NCBI GenBank assembly: GCA_963770485.1
Contig: CAVYPX010000016.1
Coordinates: 992,001 to 1,056,000 of the forward strand
Length of the DNA stretch: 64,000 bases
Reading direction: 5' to 3'
Origin: CAVVEC01 sp963770485
Lineage (GTDB): Bacteria > Acidobacteriota > Terriglobia > Terriglobales > Acidobacteriaceae
Shown piece after piece: positions 50,111 through 58,509 of the stretch. Position numbers and translations under genes: made by a program. The number at the start of each line of letters is the position of its first letter. Position 1 is the first letter of the stretch. Under the pieces are notes generated by a model. The model was given only the letters and a program-made list of their open reading frames with translations, had not been told where the DNA came from and made no database searches.

Positions 50111-50449
50111 TCATTTTGTGACCGTTGAAGGGAGTCCGAAGGTCCCGTCGACCACCTCAACAAACGTCCTCTCTTCGCGGAGGATAATGCGCTTGCTCTG
50201 CGCCATCATGAAATTCTCAAGCGCTTCCTTGTCCGATTTCAAGCGCGCCCGGTACGCCTCATAAGCGGCGAGACTGTCAAAGGTAATCAAACCCCAGGCG
50301 ACGTCGTTGGTTCCCTCATGGGGAAGAAAGTACCCGACCAGGTGGCCGCCGCAGCGAGGAATGATGCGGCCCCAATTCTCGGCGTACTTCTTGAACTCGT
50401 TCTTCTGGAAAGGATCAATCTGATAGCGAATGAAACAGGTGATCGTCAT
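50111..50449 (-). CDS. NIPSNAP-family protein
   Basis: 112 residues from ATG 50449 (MTITCFIRYQIDPFQKNEFKKYAENWGRIIPRCGGHLVGYFLPHEGTNDVAWGLITFDSLAAYEAYRARLKSD). A ferredoxin-like alpha/beta fold typical of NIPSNAP/dimeric barrel proteins; common in bacteria, biochemical role unclear. The frame extends to 50734 on the far side, but only the part after MTITCF fits the family. It is divergently placed against an ArsR-type regulator starting about 180 bp away, so the regulator may control it. Confidence 0.85.
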   Translation of the reverse strand: MTITCFIRYQIDPFQKNEFKKYAENWGRIIPRCGGHLVGYFLPHEGTNDVAWGLITFDSLAAYEAYRARLKSDKEALENFMMAQSKRIILREERTFVEVVDGTFGLPSTVTK

Positions 50450-50632
50450 TGCTGTCCTCTTCGTGTGCGGTCTTACCGCTGAATTGCTTCGGCCCAGAGT
50501 GAGGGCTGCGCCCATCGTCGCGAAAAACGGGGGGCTTCGCGACGGCCTATCTGTGGGAACGAGGGCGCAGTCGGATCCATCGCCCTCAGTATGGCGATTG
50601 CCGGACATCAACACTTCGTTTATGATAAAAGT

Positions 50633-51337
50633 GTGAATGCAGAAGGTCATCCTGATCTTGCCGTATCCAGAATCGCTGCCGCTATCGGCGAGCCAGCCCG
50701 AGTTCGCATCCTCTACTGCCTGCTGGACGGTCATGCGCGCACAAGCACAGAGCTGGCGGTGGTTGCCGAGGTGAGCCCGTCAACTGCGAGCGTGCACCTG
50801 AACCGACTGAAGACGGATCATCTGATCAAGGTATTGGTTCAGGGGAAGCATCGCTACTACAGTCTGCAAGGGACTGAGGTTGCTAGCGCACTTGAGGCCC
50901 TAAGCGTCCTGGCCGGCGGTTGTCGCGGCAAATTTGTGCCTTACACACCGAGTTATTTACGTGCCGCTCGCACTTGTTATGACCACATCGCCGGCACATT
51001 GGGGGTGTCGCTCCACGACCGGTTGAAGGCGCTGGGTTGGCTCTCAATTTGTTCGAACGGCCACGACGGCGCCTACGATCTCAGCCACAATGGAGTCAAA
51101 GGCTTTGAGATTCTCGGAATTGACGTTGCTGCAACTCGAATGTTGCGCCGGCGCTTTGCCTTCGCATGCTTGGATTGGAGTGAACGGCGGTCTCATCTCG
51201 GCGGGGCAATGGGAGCAGCTCTGCTGCATCTCGCACTCAAAAGAAAATGGGTGGTCCAGGAGCTTGGCAGTAGAGTGCTCTGCGTCACAAGTCATGGACG
51301 GCGGGAAATGCTGGCTCGATTTGCTCTTCATCTGTGA
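50633..51337 (+). CDS. ArsR/SmtB-family transcriptional regulator
   Basis: 234 residues with GTG start at 50633 (MNAEGHPDLAVSRIAAAIGEPARVRILYCLLDGHARTSTELAVVAEVSPSTASVHLNRLKTDHLIKVLVQGKHRYYSLQG); an ATG at 50591 is also possible. The winged-helix N-terminal half is followed by a longer C-terminal domain (about 100-234), not seen in small ArsR repressors, with CYDHIAGTLGVSLHDRL and a His/Cys-containing part. Ligand unknown. Divergent from the NIPSNAP gene, making an obvious regulatory pair. Confidence 0.82.
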   Translation: MNAEGHPDLAVSRIAAAIGEPARVRILYCLLDGHARTSTELAVVAEVSPSTASVHLNRLKTDHLIKVLVQGKHRYYSLQGTEVASALEALSVLAGGCRGKFVPYTPSYLRAARTCYDHIAGTLGVSLHDRLKALGWLSICSNGHDGAYDLSHNGVKGFEILGIDVAATRMLRRRFAFACLDWSERRSHLGGAMGAALLHLALKRKWVVQELGSRVLCVTSHGRREMLARFALHL

Positions 51338-51560
51338 GGATCATCGTCTTGTTTCATCGTAAGCGCCAGCCCCGCTCGCCGCTGCCAATTCAAGCGTTTG
51401 ATGCCCGCTGCGCAAGCGCAAACGCATCTTTGGATGGCTGCCAGACCACATCCGCCACGAGTGGCCCAGCCATGCGTGCTAGAATCGTTAGCTTCAAAGA
51501 TACTGGGCGCGGGCTTGAGCGCATGCAGTTGCGCTGCAGTTCCATCTCCAGGGACGAACA

Positions 51561-52625
51561 TTGCCGACCAAACAGATCTCCGACGCGACGCAGCAGATTC
51601 CCGACACGCTTCCGCGCGCCCAACTCGAGTCACGCTTCCACACTCGGGTAGATGTGCTCGTAATCGGCGCTGGACCCACCGGCCTGGCCTGCGCAATTGA
51701 GGCGCAGAAAGCCGGCTTCAAAATCGTGGTGATCGATAAAGGATGCCTGGTCAATTCACTCTTCAACTATCCGGCCAACATGACCTTCTTTACTACGCCG
51801 GAGTTGCTGGAGATCGGCGACCTCCCTTTCAGCAGCGCCAACCAGAAGCCCACGCGCCAAGAGGCCCTGGAGTATTACCGGAAAGTGGCCGAACACTACC
51901 ATTTGCCCGTCGTGCAGTACCAGTGGGTGAAGATGGTCGTCGGGCAGGACGGTGATTTTCAGATCACCACGACCGACCGGCTGAGCAGAATCTACGATTA
52001 CCGCACCCGCAAACTGATCGTGGCAACGGGCTATTACGATTTGCCCAATCTGCTGAACATTCCTGGGGAGGATTTGTCCAAGGTCTTTCATTATTACCGC
52101 GAACCGCATCCCTACTTCGACACGGATGTTTTGGTGATTGGGGGGAAGAATTCTGCTGCCATTGCGGCTCTTGAATTGTACCGGCACGGGGCGCGCGTGA
52201 CCCTGGTCTACCGTGGACCCAAGATGCACAGTCATGTGAAGTACTGGATCCTGCCGGATATTGAAAATCGCATCCGCAACGGCGAGATCGAGGCCTACTT
52301 CAACAGCAGTGTCACCGAGATCGCGGCCGATTATGTCGTGCTGCACACGCCGCAAGGCGCGGTTCAGGTAAAGAATGACTTCGTCTTCGCGTTGACGGGC
52401 TACCGCCCCGATTACGATTTTCTGACCGCCATGGGTATCGAACTTTCCGGCGAGCAGTGCCGCCCGGTGTGCAACCCTCAGACTCTGGAAAGCAATGTGC
52501 CGGGAATCTATGTGGCCGGAGTGATTGTGGCGGGATCGCGAACCAATGAAATCTTCATCGAAAATGGGCGGTTTCACGGCCAGTTGATCGCCAAAGACCT
52601 GAAGCAGAAACTGGGAAGTAGCTAG
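51561..52625 (+). CDS. ypdA: YpdA-type bacillithiol-disulfide reductase-like flavoprotein
   Basis: 354 residues. FAD site VLVIGAGPTGLACAIEAQKAGFK, conserved YPANMTFFTTPELLEIGDLPF and KPTRQEALEYYRKVA, NADPH site VLVIGGKNSAAIAALELYRHGA, ending VPGIYVAGVIVAGSRTNEIFIENGRFHG. This is the YpdA family (bacillithiol disulfide reduction in Firmicutes; members also occur in Acidobacteriota and Bacteroidota). There is no Cys-X-X-Cys pair as in thioredoxin reductase. Start TTG 51561; no ATG before the FAD site, and about 25 residues precede it. Confidence 0.92.
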   Translation: MPTKQISDATQQIPDTLPRAQLESRFHTRVDVLVIGAGPTGLACAIEAQKAGFKIVVIDKGCLVNSLFNYPANMTFFTTPELLEIGDLPFSSANQKPTRQEALEYYRKVAEHYHLPVVQYQWVKMVVGQDGDFQITTTDRLSRIYDYRTRKLIVATGYYDLPNLLNIPGEDLSKVFHYYREPHPYFDTDVLVIGGKNSAAIAALELYRHGARVTLVYRGPKMHSHVKYWILPDIENRIRNGEIEAYFNSSVTEIAADYVVLHTPQGAVQVKNDFVFALTGYRPDYDFLTAMGIELSGEQCRPVCNPQTLESNVPGIYVAGVIVAGSRTNEIFIENGRFHGQLIAKDLKQKLGSS

Positions 52626-52630
52626 AAGCA

Positions 52631-52660
52631 AGGAGTCAGTAGGCAGGAGTCGGGAGTCAG
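52631..52660. repeat. GGAGTCA tandem-word repeat
   Basis: Three copies of a word near AGGAGTC (GGAGTCAGTAGGCAGGAGTCGGGAGTC) in the 56-bp space between the ypdA stop and the cyaY stop. Same word as 2889 and 58471. Confidence 0.6.
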
Positions 52661-52681
52661 GGTTGCGAGCAACCCCAGAGC

Positions 52682-53014
52682 TTAAACGAGCTTAACCGCT
52701 TCCTGCCCTAGTTGCTGATTGATCAGGCGAGCCACCAGCGGCTTCAGTTCTTCGCCGGTTTTCTGCAGAACGAAACTGTGGTCGCTTTCCGACCAATCCA
52801 GCTTGAAGCTGGTAGCCAGCGCTGAGATCCAGATCTGCCGCGCCGCTGCATTCGGTGAGATGATGAAGCGTGTACCGTCTCCGAAGGAAATGTGCAGCGC
52901 TCCCGCCTGATCTTCCACTTCGATATCGGCCGAGTCTTCCGCTGCCATCAGGCTTTTCTTCATGGACTCGAGTGCGGCATCGGCATGTTTGCGAAAGGCA
53001 TTCTCGTCGATCAT
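52682..53014 (-). CDS. cyaY: CyaY/frataxin-like iron-donor protein
   Basis: 110 residues from ATG 53014: MIDENAFRKHADAALESMKKSLMAAEDSADIEVEDQAGALHISFGDGTRFIISPNAAARQIWISALATSFKLDWSESDHSFVLQKTGEELKPLVARLINQQLG. The acidic first helix (AAEDSADIEVED) and SPNAAARQIWISA are diagnostic for frataxin. It donates or regulates iron in Fe-S cluster assembly. The frame opens to 53170, but the earlier part is translated repeat. Confidence 0.92.
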   Translation of the reverse strand: MIDENAFRKHADAALESMKKSLMAAEDSADIEVEDQAGALHISFGDGTRFIISPNAAARQIWISALATSFKLDWSESDHSFVLQKTGEELKPLVARLINQQLGQEAVKLV

Positions 53015-53026
53015 GAAAGAATTATA

Positions 53027-53133
53027 GTCGTTGGTCGTTGGCTGTTGGTCGTTGGCAAAGACGAGTGGTGTAAAGGGGCTAAACGATAAAACCAACGACG
53101 AAGGGCCAACGACGAACGACCCACGACTAGCGA
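53027..53133. repeat. Opposed tandem-word array (TCGTTGG / CCAACGA)
   Basis: GTCGTTGGTCGTTGG words run right from 53027; AACCAACGACGAAGGGCCAACGACGAACGACC run to 53133. The array fills almost the entire 124-bp space between the divergent starts of cyaY (53014) and the MFS gene (53139), so both promoters must be within or overlap it. Confidence 0.75.
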
Positions 53134-53138
53134 CGATC

Positions 53139-54464
53139 ATGGAACCGGAGCCGGAGCACGAAGTCAGCACGATCTCGATTGCTGCGTACGTCCGTCTGTT
53201 GCGGCAGAACCCGAATTTCCGCCGCTTGTGGGGAGCACAGATTGTCAGCGAGATCGGTGACTGGTTCTACTCTTTGGCCATTTACAATCTGTTGCTGCAG
53301 TTCACCGGACAGGCGCGGTCTGTGGCCCTGGCACTGGTTTTGCAGGTAATCCCGCAAACGCTGGTCGGGCCGATCGCGGGGGTAGTGAATGACCGCATCC
53401 GCCGCAAGCTGGTTATGATTGCCAGTGATCTGGCGCGGGTGGTGATCGTTCTGGCCATGCTGCTGGTGCGCTCGCGGTCCACGGTGTGGCTGGTGTATCC
53501 GCTGTTATTCCTTGAAAGCGTAATGTGGGCCTTCTTCGAGCCGGCACGGACGGCGGCCATTCCCAACATTACAACCGACCAGGACCTGATCGTCGCCAAC
53601 ACGCTTTCATCCACCACGTGGTCGCTCAACCTGGTGTTTGGAGCGACACTCGGCGGAATCGCGCTGGCCTTGTTGGGGCGCAACATCGCGTTTGTGCTGA
53701 ATGCCATGTCATTCTTGGTGTCCGCACTCCTTATCAGCCGGATGCACTTTGCCGAGCCCCACGCCGAGGCTTTGGCAAAGGTCCGCGTGCGTGACTTGGT
53801 GAATTACTCGCCGATTCTGGAGGGCGCGCGGTATGTGGGCGGCGACTCCCGCTTATTGGCGACGGTTCTTGCCAAAACCGGCTTGGCCCAGATGGGCGTG
53901 AGCTGGGTTTTGTTTACTGTGATGGGCGCGCGAGTGTTTCCGCTGCGCTGGCGCGGGCTGGACTCACAGCGGAGCGGCGTACTGGGCATGAGCCTGTTAA
54001 TGGGCGCACGTGGATTGGGTGCGCTGGTCGGGCCGCTATTCTCCGCTCGCTGGGCTGGCCACAGCGGGGGACGCTTACGCCTGGGCATTCTTTTCGGATT
54101 TCTTGCGGTGGGGCTGGGTTACGGTACTTTAGGAGTCGCGGGCTCGTTGTGGGTAGCTTGTTTGTGGGTGGTGCTGGCTCACAGCGGCGGATCGACGGTA
54201 TGGGTATTTTCGACGACGCTCCTGCAACTCAATACTGATGACAAGTTTCGCGGCCGCGTATTTTCCGCCGAGCTGGGATTGTGCATGCTGACCCTGGCGA
54301 TCGGCGCCTATGTCAGCGGATTCTTTCTCGATCGGGGAGTGACTCCGCGCACTGTGTCCATCGCGATCGGCCTTCTGATGCTCATACCGGCGGGTTTGTG
54401 GGCGTGGGCCATGCGCCTGTGGAAGCCAGGGGCTGCCCCCATGAGAGTTGAAAGCGCGAACTAA
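53139..54464 (+). CDS. MFS transporter
   Basis: 441 residues with about 12 helices. N-terminal signature NFRRLWGAQIVSEIGDWFYSLAIYNLLLQFTGQ, the GPIAGVVNDRIRRKLVMIASDLARVVIVLAMLL motif A region (D-R-RR), and C-terminal GLGALVGPLFSARWAG. Resembles the enterobactin-exporter/multidrug-like MFS group (MFS_3). Substrate unknown. Start ATG 53139 after the tandem-word array; the frame open from 53031 is repeat translation. Confidence 0.9.
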   Translation: MEPEPEHEVSTISIAAYVRLLRQNPNFRRLWGAQIVSEIGDWFYSLAIYNLLLQFTGQARSVALALVLQVIPQTLVGPIAGVVNDRIRRKLVMIASDLARVVIVLAMLLVRSRSTVWLVYPLLFLESVMWAFFEPARTAAIPNITTDQDLIVANTLSSTTWSLNLVFGATLGGIALALLGRNIAFVLNAMSFLVSALLISRMHFAEPHAEALAKVRVRDLVNYSPILEGARYVGGDSRLLATVLAKTGLAQMGVSWVLFTVMGARVFPLRWRGLDSQRSGVLGMSLLMGARGLGALVGPLFSARWAGHSGGRLRLGILFGFLAVGLGYGTLGVAGSLWVACLWVVLAHSGGSTVWVFSTTLLQLNTDDKFRGRVFSAELGLCMLTLAIGAYVSGFFLDRGVTPRTVSIAIGLLMLIPAGLWAWAMRLWKPGAAPMRVESAN

Positions 54465-54610
54465 GTTGGCCGCCCCTTTTCCTGCATCGCAAATCCCCGC
54501 TGGCCTGCTCCGTTGCTGTGCTCCGACTGCTGCTCACCTTCGCTCCGGAGCGACATTCGGCTTCCCCGGCAGAGTCACTGTCCAGCTTCACCGAAATTTC
54601 CGACAGCCAA

Positions 54611-55156
54611 TTAGGCGCTTACTGAGACGCTATTCGAACCGGATAGTGACGACGCCGGTGTGGTAGGCAGTCCATTCGTTTGGGTGAATTGCTGGAAGTC
54701 CTGCAACAATGAATTGTATGTCTGCTGAGCGGTAGAGACGTTGCCAGATTGCAACTCCTGGCCCAGTTGGTTCATCAACTGGCTGATCGCACTCGCTCCG
54801 CTCCCCCCGCCACCATGGCGATGATGATGATGTCCTTGCGTTGCTTGGTTTTGGAAGTCCTGCTGAATCGTCGCGTAGTCCTGCTGGGCAGCCGAAGTGT
54901 TTCCGGACTGGAGATCCTTCGCAAGCTGGTTGAAGGCCTGCACGATGGGGTTGCTGCTCTGCGACGATGAGGTCGAATTCGTCTGTGGCCCGGGTTGCTG
55001 TAGAGTCGCAAAATCCGATTGTGCCGCAGACAGATTCCCAGACTGCAGATCCTGGCCGAGTCGCTGGAACTCTTGCCGAAACTGCTGCATCTTGTTCTGG
55101 ACGCTCTGGGTGTTGTAATCAAAGAGACTGCTGCTGGAAATACCCGATACTGACAT
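54611..55156 (-). CDS. Gln-rich three-repeat hypothetical protein
   Basis: 181 residues from ATG 55156 (MSVSGISSSSLFDYNTQSVQNKMQQ). Three copies of a unit of about 40 residues: FQRLGQDLQSGNLSAAQSDFATLQQ, FNQLAKDLQSGNTSAAQQDYATIQQDFQNQ, MNQLGQELQSGNVSTAQQTYNSLLQDFQQF. Each is a helix pair around D/E-L-Q-S-G-N. The second and third are joined by a His/Gly linker (GHHHHRHGGGG). No signal peptide. Soluble, probably oligomeric. Role unknown. Confidence 0.75.
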   Translation of the reverse strand: MSVSGISSSSLFDYNTQSVQNKMQQFRQEFQRLGQDLQSGNLSAAQSDFATLQQPGPQTNSTSSSQSSNPIVQAFNQLAKDLQSGNTSAAQQDYATIQQDFQNQATQGHHHHRHGGGGSGASAISQLMNQLGQELQSGNVSTAQQTYNSLLQDFQQFTQTNGLPTTPASSLSGSNSVSVSA

Positions 55157-55417
55157 TGCTATCTCCTTAAGTGGAACGGTTCGTTCCAGAGTGCTATCAG
55201 TACTTTTCTGGCTAGCTTGAGTTGCCGTTGCGTTAAGGAGTAGGGCAAGCCTCGGGCCAAACGGGCCCGCATGGATAAGAGTCCAATCTGAGGAATCGAC
55301 AATACTTAATGAATAGCTTGTGAAGTGAGGTTCTCGCCCGGAAGAGTGATTGGGCAAAGCCTGCCCGGGCCAACCAGGCCAAGCTTGCCCACTCTACTCC
55401 TTGTACAGCGCATCAAC

Positions 55418-55741
55418 TTACAGCGCATCGATCTTCGCCGCCATGATGAAATCACTTTCGGTCAGGCCGTCGACCTTGTGCGTCCACAAAGTGATTTCGG
55501 CTTTGCCCCAGGCCAGCAGAATGTCCGGATGGTGTCCCTGTTCTTCCGCCAGAGCGCCCACCCGATTCACAAAATCCAATGCCTGCTTGAAATCCGGAAA
55601 GGTGAATGTACGGGCAATGTGGTGCTCGTTGATAACCTTCCAATTCGGCAGTTGATGGCTGAGCGCGTGAAGTGCCTCGCCCTTGAGTGGTGGCACACCA
55701 CCGCGGCAAGGAACGCAGTTTTTGCTGGCTAGCTCGGACAT
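55418..55741 (-). CDS. phhB: Pterin-4-alpha-carbinolamine dehydratase
   Basis: 107 residues. PCD/DCoH fold with the catalytic motif GHHPDILLAWGKAEITLWTHKVDGLTESDF; also NWKVINEHHIARTFTFPDFKQALDFVNRVGALAEEQ. Dehydrates 4a-hydroxytetrahydrobiopterin; in bacteria lacking phenylalanine hydroxylase it often serves pterin metabolism in general. A Cys pair (CVPC) precedes the fold. Confidence 0.93.
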   Translation of the reverse strand: MSELASKNCVPCRGGVPPLKGEALHALSHQLPNWKVINEHHIARTFTFPDFKQALDFVNRVGALAEEQGHHPDILLAWGKAEITLWTHKVDGLTESDFIMAAKIDAL

Positions 55742-55791
55742 AGGGCGACTCCCAGGACAGATTAGTCGAATTGAAGTGCTGCTGCAACGCA

Positions 55792-55942
55792 GTCGTTGGT
55801 CGTTTATCCGTTAGTCGTCGGCCTCCATGCTTTAGCGCGTAACGACGCTCAGGAGGTCAGGAGAAATCGAAGTTTGTAGAGAAGTTGCCGGTCGCGTTAG
55901 ATCGCTTTGCCAAACGACGAACGACCGACGACGAACGACCTC
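55792..55942. repeat. TCGTTGG / CGACGAACGACC array
   Basis: TCGTTGGTCG and GTTAGTCGTCGG near 55792-55820, then CCAAACGACGAACGACCGACGACGAACGACC at 55910-55940. It ends at the stop codon of the PAP2-like gene (TAG at 55942-55944). Confidence 0.65.
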
Positions 55943-57216
55943 TATCCGTGCGCCCCGAATGCCAGTGTTTGCTGTCGGGTGGCGTCGTTCGGCTGCGCGG
56001 AGCCGCGCGCGACGTCGGAGGCCCAGCCCTTGATCAGCCAAACTGCAACTCCCGTCGCGGCTACCAGAACCCAGGGAAGGATAGGTGAGACTAGCATCCA
56101 CTTCGTCCCAAAGCGCACCAGCAGCAGCCATACGAGGGTCAAGGCCAGGGCTGAGCCGGCAGCGGCGGCGCGGCGGGAGAAAGCCAGCTTTTGTCTTTGT
56201 CCCGGCGAAACCGTAAGCTGCACGAACAGCGCGAAAGGCACGCCGACAACCAGGTCGATGAAATAGTGTTCGCCGATACCCAGGGTGGAAACCACAGTAA
56301 GTCCGAGATAAACGGCTAGGAAAGTCCGCAGCCCACGGGACAAACTCTTTGCATTCCAACACAGCAGCAGGACCCACGCCATGTGAAGCGAGGGAATGGC
56401 GTTGCGGGGAATGTCGGGGTTCACGGGAATGCGCTCCAAGAACAGTCGGGGAAGCGACTGGTGGGGCAACGAATGCCAGGGAAAGTCGGCGCCAAACACG
56501 TACGCGGGTCCCGTAGCCGGCACCACGTTGTAGAGCGCCCAGCCGCTGATTCCTGCCAGCAGGAACAACGTAATCAGGTCCCAGGACGGCCGCTCCGCGC
56601 CCTTGGGCATGCACAGCGCGTAAACCATTGCCATGACGAAGGGCAGAGAGACGTAGGTCAGCAGGCAGGCAATCCGCAAAACAAAAGACGCTGCCATCGC
56701 CCTCCCTGCCAGAAAGCTGGGCTGAAAGCCAAACGACCCGTCGAACACATACAGGTAAAGGTCAAAAGTCTTTGGGTAGAGAAGATTGGCCAGGCTCAGT
56801 GCGCGCTGTGCTGAAAAGACAAAAAACACCAGGGAGGCGGCTGGAGCCAACATAGCGTACACTTTGCGGCGCTCGGACGCTTCTGACCACAACCAGCGCA
56901 AGCCGAGCATGAAGAAGGCTCCCAGTCCGAACAGCGCGAGAATGCCCGATCCGGCATTGATCCAGTTATGGTCGCGAGGAGACCGGACCACTAGTCCGAA
57001 GCCTGCCGATAGCAAGACCCAGGCGATCAATTCCGAGATTCTGGGCGAAGTGCGAAGATAAAAGACCAAGCCGCCGGCAATCGCGAGAGGTAAATAAGGG
57101 ATCGTCAGATCCAGGGCCCGCGACGTCAGCAGGAACAGCGCCAGCCACAATGCGCTCAACGCAATCCAGAGCAACTTACGGACGGGGCTCGATATGTTCC
57201 AGGTTTCCCAAGCCAT
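55942..57216 (-). CDS. PAP2-family membrane phosphatase (inositol-phosphotransferase-like)
   Basis: About 424 residues from ATG 57216 (MAWETWNISSPVRKLLWIALSALWLALFLLTSRALDL); a GTG start at 57258 is possible. Twelve or so helices. The C-terminal PAP2 motifs are NPDIPRNAIPSLHMAWVLL (second motif, catalytic His after S) and GIGEHYFIDLVVGVPFALF (third motif, H/D). Typical of the PAP2_3 (Aur1/Ipt1-like) group acting on lipid phosphates. Substrate unknown. Confidence 0.87.
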   Translation of the reverse strand: MAWETWNISSPVRKLLWIALSALWLALFLLTSRALDLTIPYLPLAIAGGLVFYLRTSPRISELIAWVLLSAGFGLVVRSPRDHNWINAGSGILALFGLGAFFMLGLRWLWSEASERRKVYAMLAPAASLVFFVFSAQRALSLANLLYPKTFDLYLYVFDGSFGFQPSFLAGRAMAASFVLRIACLLTYVSLPFVMAMVYALCMPKGAERPSWDLITLFLLAGISGWALYNVVPATGPAYVFGADFPWHSLPHQSLPRLFLERIPVNPDIPRNAIPSLHMAWVLLLCWNAKSLSRGLRTFLAVYLGLTVVSTLGIGEHYFIDLVVGVPFALFVQLTVSPGQRQKLAFSRRAAAAGSALALTLVWLLLVRFGTKWMLVSPILPWVLVAATGVAVWLIKGWASDVARGSAQPNDATRQQTLAFGAHG

Positions 57217-57333
57217 AAGAGGAGGTCCGCGGATGCGCAGCCTCCTGCGATTATGCACTACCGATAGAGGAAAAAGGACGTGGTAACGCTAAGGAGAGTT
57301 CCGTTGGTAACCTTTGCCCATCTCACGCCAAGG

Positions 57334-57801
57334 TTAGAACGGTATATCTTCGTCGCTAATCGGCGTGGACGCCGGAGCAGTCTCGGGCGCGCGCTGATCG
57401 AAATTGTTGCCGCCGCTTGCCGCCGCACCGCGCGAGGCTCCGCCAGAGTCTACGCCCTCGCCCCTCCCGCTGAGCAGCACGAGATCATTCACGATAATCT
57501 CCGTCATGTATTTTTTTTGGCCGCTTTCCTTGTCGTCCCAGGAATGGGTGTGCAGGCGTCCTTCGATATAGACCTTGCCACCCTTCTTCAAATACTCGCC
57601 GGCAATTTCCGCAGTACGCGCCCAGGCCGTGATGTTGTGCCACTCGGTGCGATCTTGCCATTGGCCGTCTTTGTCTTTGAATCGCTCATTGGTCGCAAGG
57701 GAGAATTTCGCCACCGCGGTGCCTTGCGGCGTGTACTTGACTTCTGGATCTTTGCCGAGATTTCCAATGAGAATGACTTTGTTTACGCTCTTTCCCGCCA
57801 T
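57334..57801 (-). CDS. ssb: Single-stranded DNA-binding protein
   Basis: 155 residues. OB-fold start AGKSVNKVILIGNLGKDPEVKYTPQGTAVAKFSLATNERFKDKDGQWQDRTEWHNITAWARTAEIAGEYLKKGGKVYIEGRLHTHSWDDKESGQKKYMTEIIVNDLVLL. Gly/Ala-rich linker and acidic C-terminal tip SDEDIPF, used to recruit repair proteins. Typical bacterial Ssb. Confidence 0.96.
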   Translation of the reverse strand: MAGKSVNKVILIGNLGKDPEVKYTPQGTAVAKFSLATNERFKDKDGQWQDRTEWHNITAWARTAEIAGEYLKKGGKVYIEGRLHTHSWDDKESGQKKYMTEIIVNDLVLLSGRGEGVDSGGASRGAAASGGNNFDQRAPETAPASTPISDEDIPF

Positions 57802-57884
57802 AAATGAGGCTCCTTCCGCTGATCGCTCAATATAACAGAATTAGCAGTGTGTGATGTGATGGATGAACATGCACTCCCATTTGC

Positions 57885-57966
57885 CAATTAGCTCTTAGCC
57901 TTTAGCTTTCCGCGAGCGCTTCATTGCCTTTGCGGCAAAGCCCCAAGAGCTAAGGGCTAAGGGCCA
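57885..57966. repeat. AGCTCTTAGCC opposed-word array
   Basis: TTAGCTCTTAGCCTTTAGCTT on the left and CAAGAGCTAAGGGCTAAGGGC on the right, separated by a loop of about 40 bp that includes GCGCTTCATTGCCTTTGCGG. It sits between ssb and the divergent ferredoxin gene. Confidence 0.7.
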
Positions 57967-57998
57967 AACGCCGGCTGCCAGATGCTATAATCTCCGCG

Positions 57999-58370
57999 AT
58001 GCCTGCCGAAACCCAAGCTGTCGGAATGGTGCCCGACGAGCTCAAATTCGAGCCCAAATCCAAAGGCCTTACCACCCCCCGCAAGAAGAAACCGAAGGAG
58101 TTAGCGGTTATCACCGAGTGCTGCACCGGCTGTGCCGGTTCGCCTGCGTGCGTCGAGTACTGCCCAGTGGAAGACTGCATGTTCTGGGTGCCGGACGAAG
58201 ATCACCCGCCCTTTGGCAGAATCCAGGTGGACCCGATCCTCTGCATAGGATGCAAGAAGTGCATCAGCAAGGGCCCGGACGGATGTTTTCTTGACGGCTG
58301 CCCCTGGGACGCGATCGCGATGGTCGAAACGGTCGAAGTGGAAAAAGAAGTCGGCGTGATGCCGATTTAA
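57999..58370 (+). CDS. Ferredoxin-like iron-sulfur protein
   Basis: 123 residues. Two cysteine clusters: ITECCTGCAGSPACVEYCPVEDCMFWV and ILCIGCKKCISKGPDGCFLDGCPWDAI, i.e. two [4Fe-4S]-type CxxCx(n)C...CP motifs, with an insertion between that makes the first cluster wider than usual. N-terminal 30 residues basic. No enzyme neighbours; electron-transfer partner unknown. ATG at 57999. Confidence 0.88.
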   Translation: MPAETQAVGMVPDELKFEPKSKGLTTPRKKKPKELAVITECCTGCAGSPACVEYCPVEDCMFWVPDEDHPPFGRIQVDPILCIGCKKCISKGPDGCFLDGCPWDAIAMVETVEVEKEVGVMPI

Positions 58371-58397
58371 CGATCAGCTCCCACCCCTTCCTAGAAT

Positions 58398-58460
58398 TTG
58401 TCATTCCGAGCGGAGCGGGATCGTTCGCTCACGAACGATCCCACGAAGTCGAGGAACCTG
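58398..58460. repeat. GTCATTCCGAG palindromic repeat
   Basis: TTGTCATTCCGAGCGGAGCG, inner hairpin GGATCGTTCG-CTCA-CGAACGATCC, then GAAGTCGAGGAACC. Confidence 0.7.
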
Positions 58461-58470
58461 CTTTTCTCCG

Positions 58471-58509
58471 AACTGACTCCTGACTACCGGCTCCTGACTA
58501 CTGGTTACT
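58471..58509. repeat. CTGACTCC tandem-word repeat
   Basis: GAACTGACTCCTGACTACCGGCTCCTGACTACTGGTTAC, near-copies of TGACTCC. Its right end overlaps the stop codon of the HEAT gene (58505-58507). Confidence 0.6.

Noticed and set aside
54465..54610. Riboswitch or structured leader
   Set aside because: The gap after the MFS gene has no recognisable aptamer; only weak GC-rich stems.
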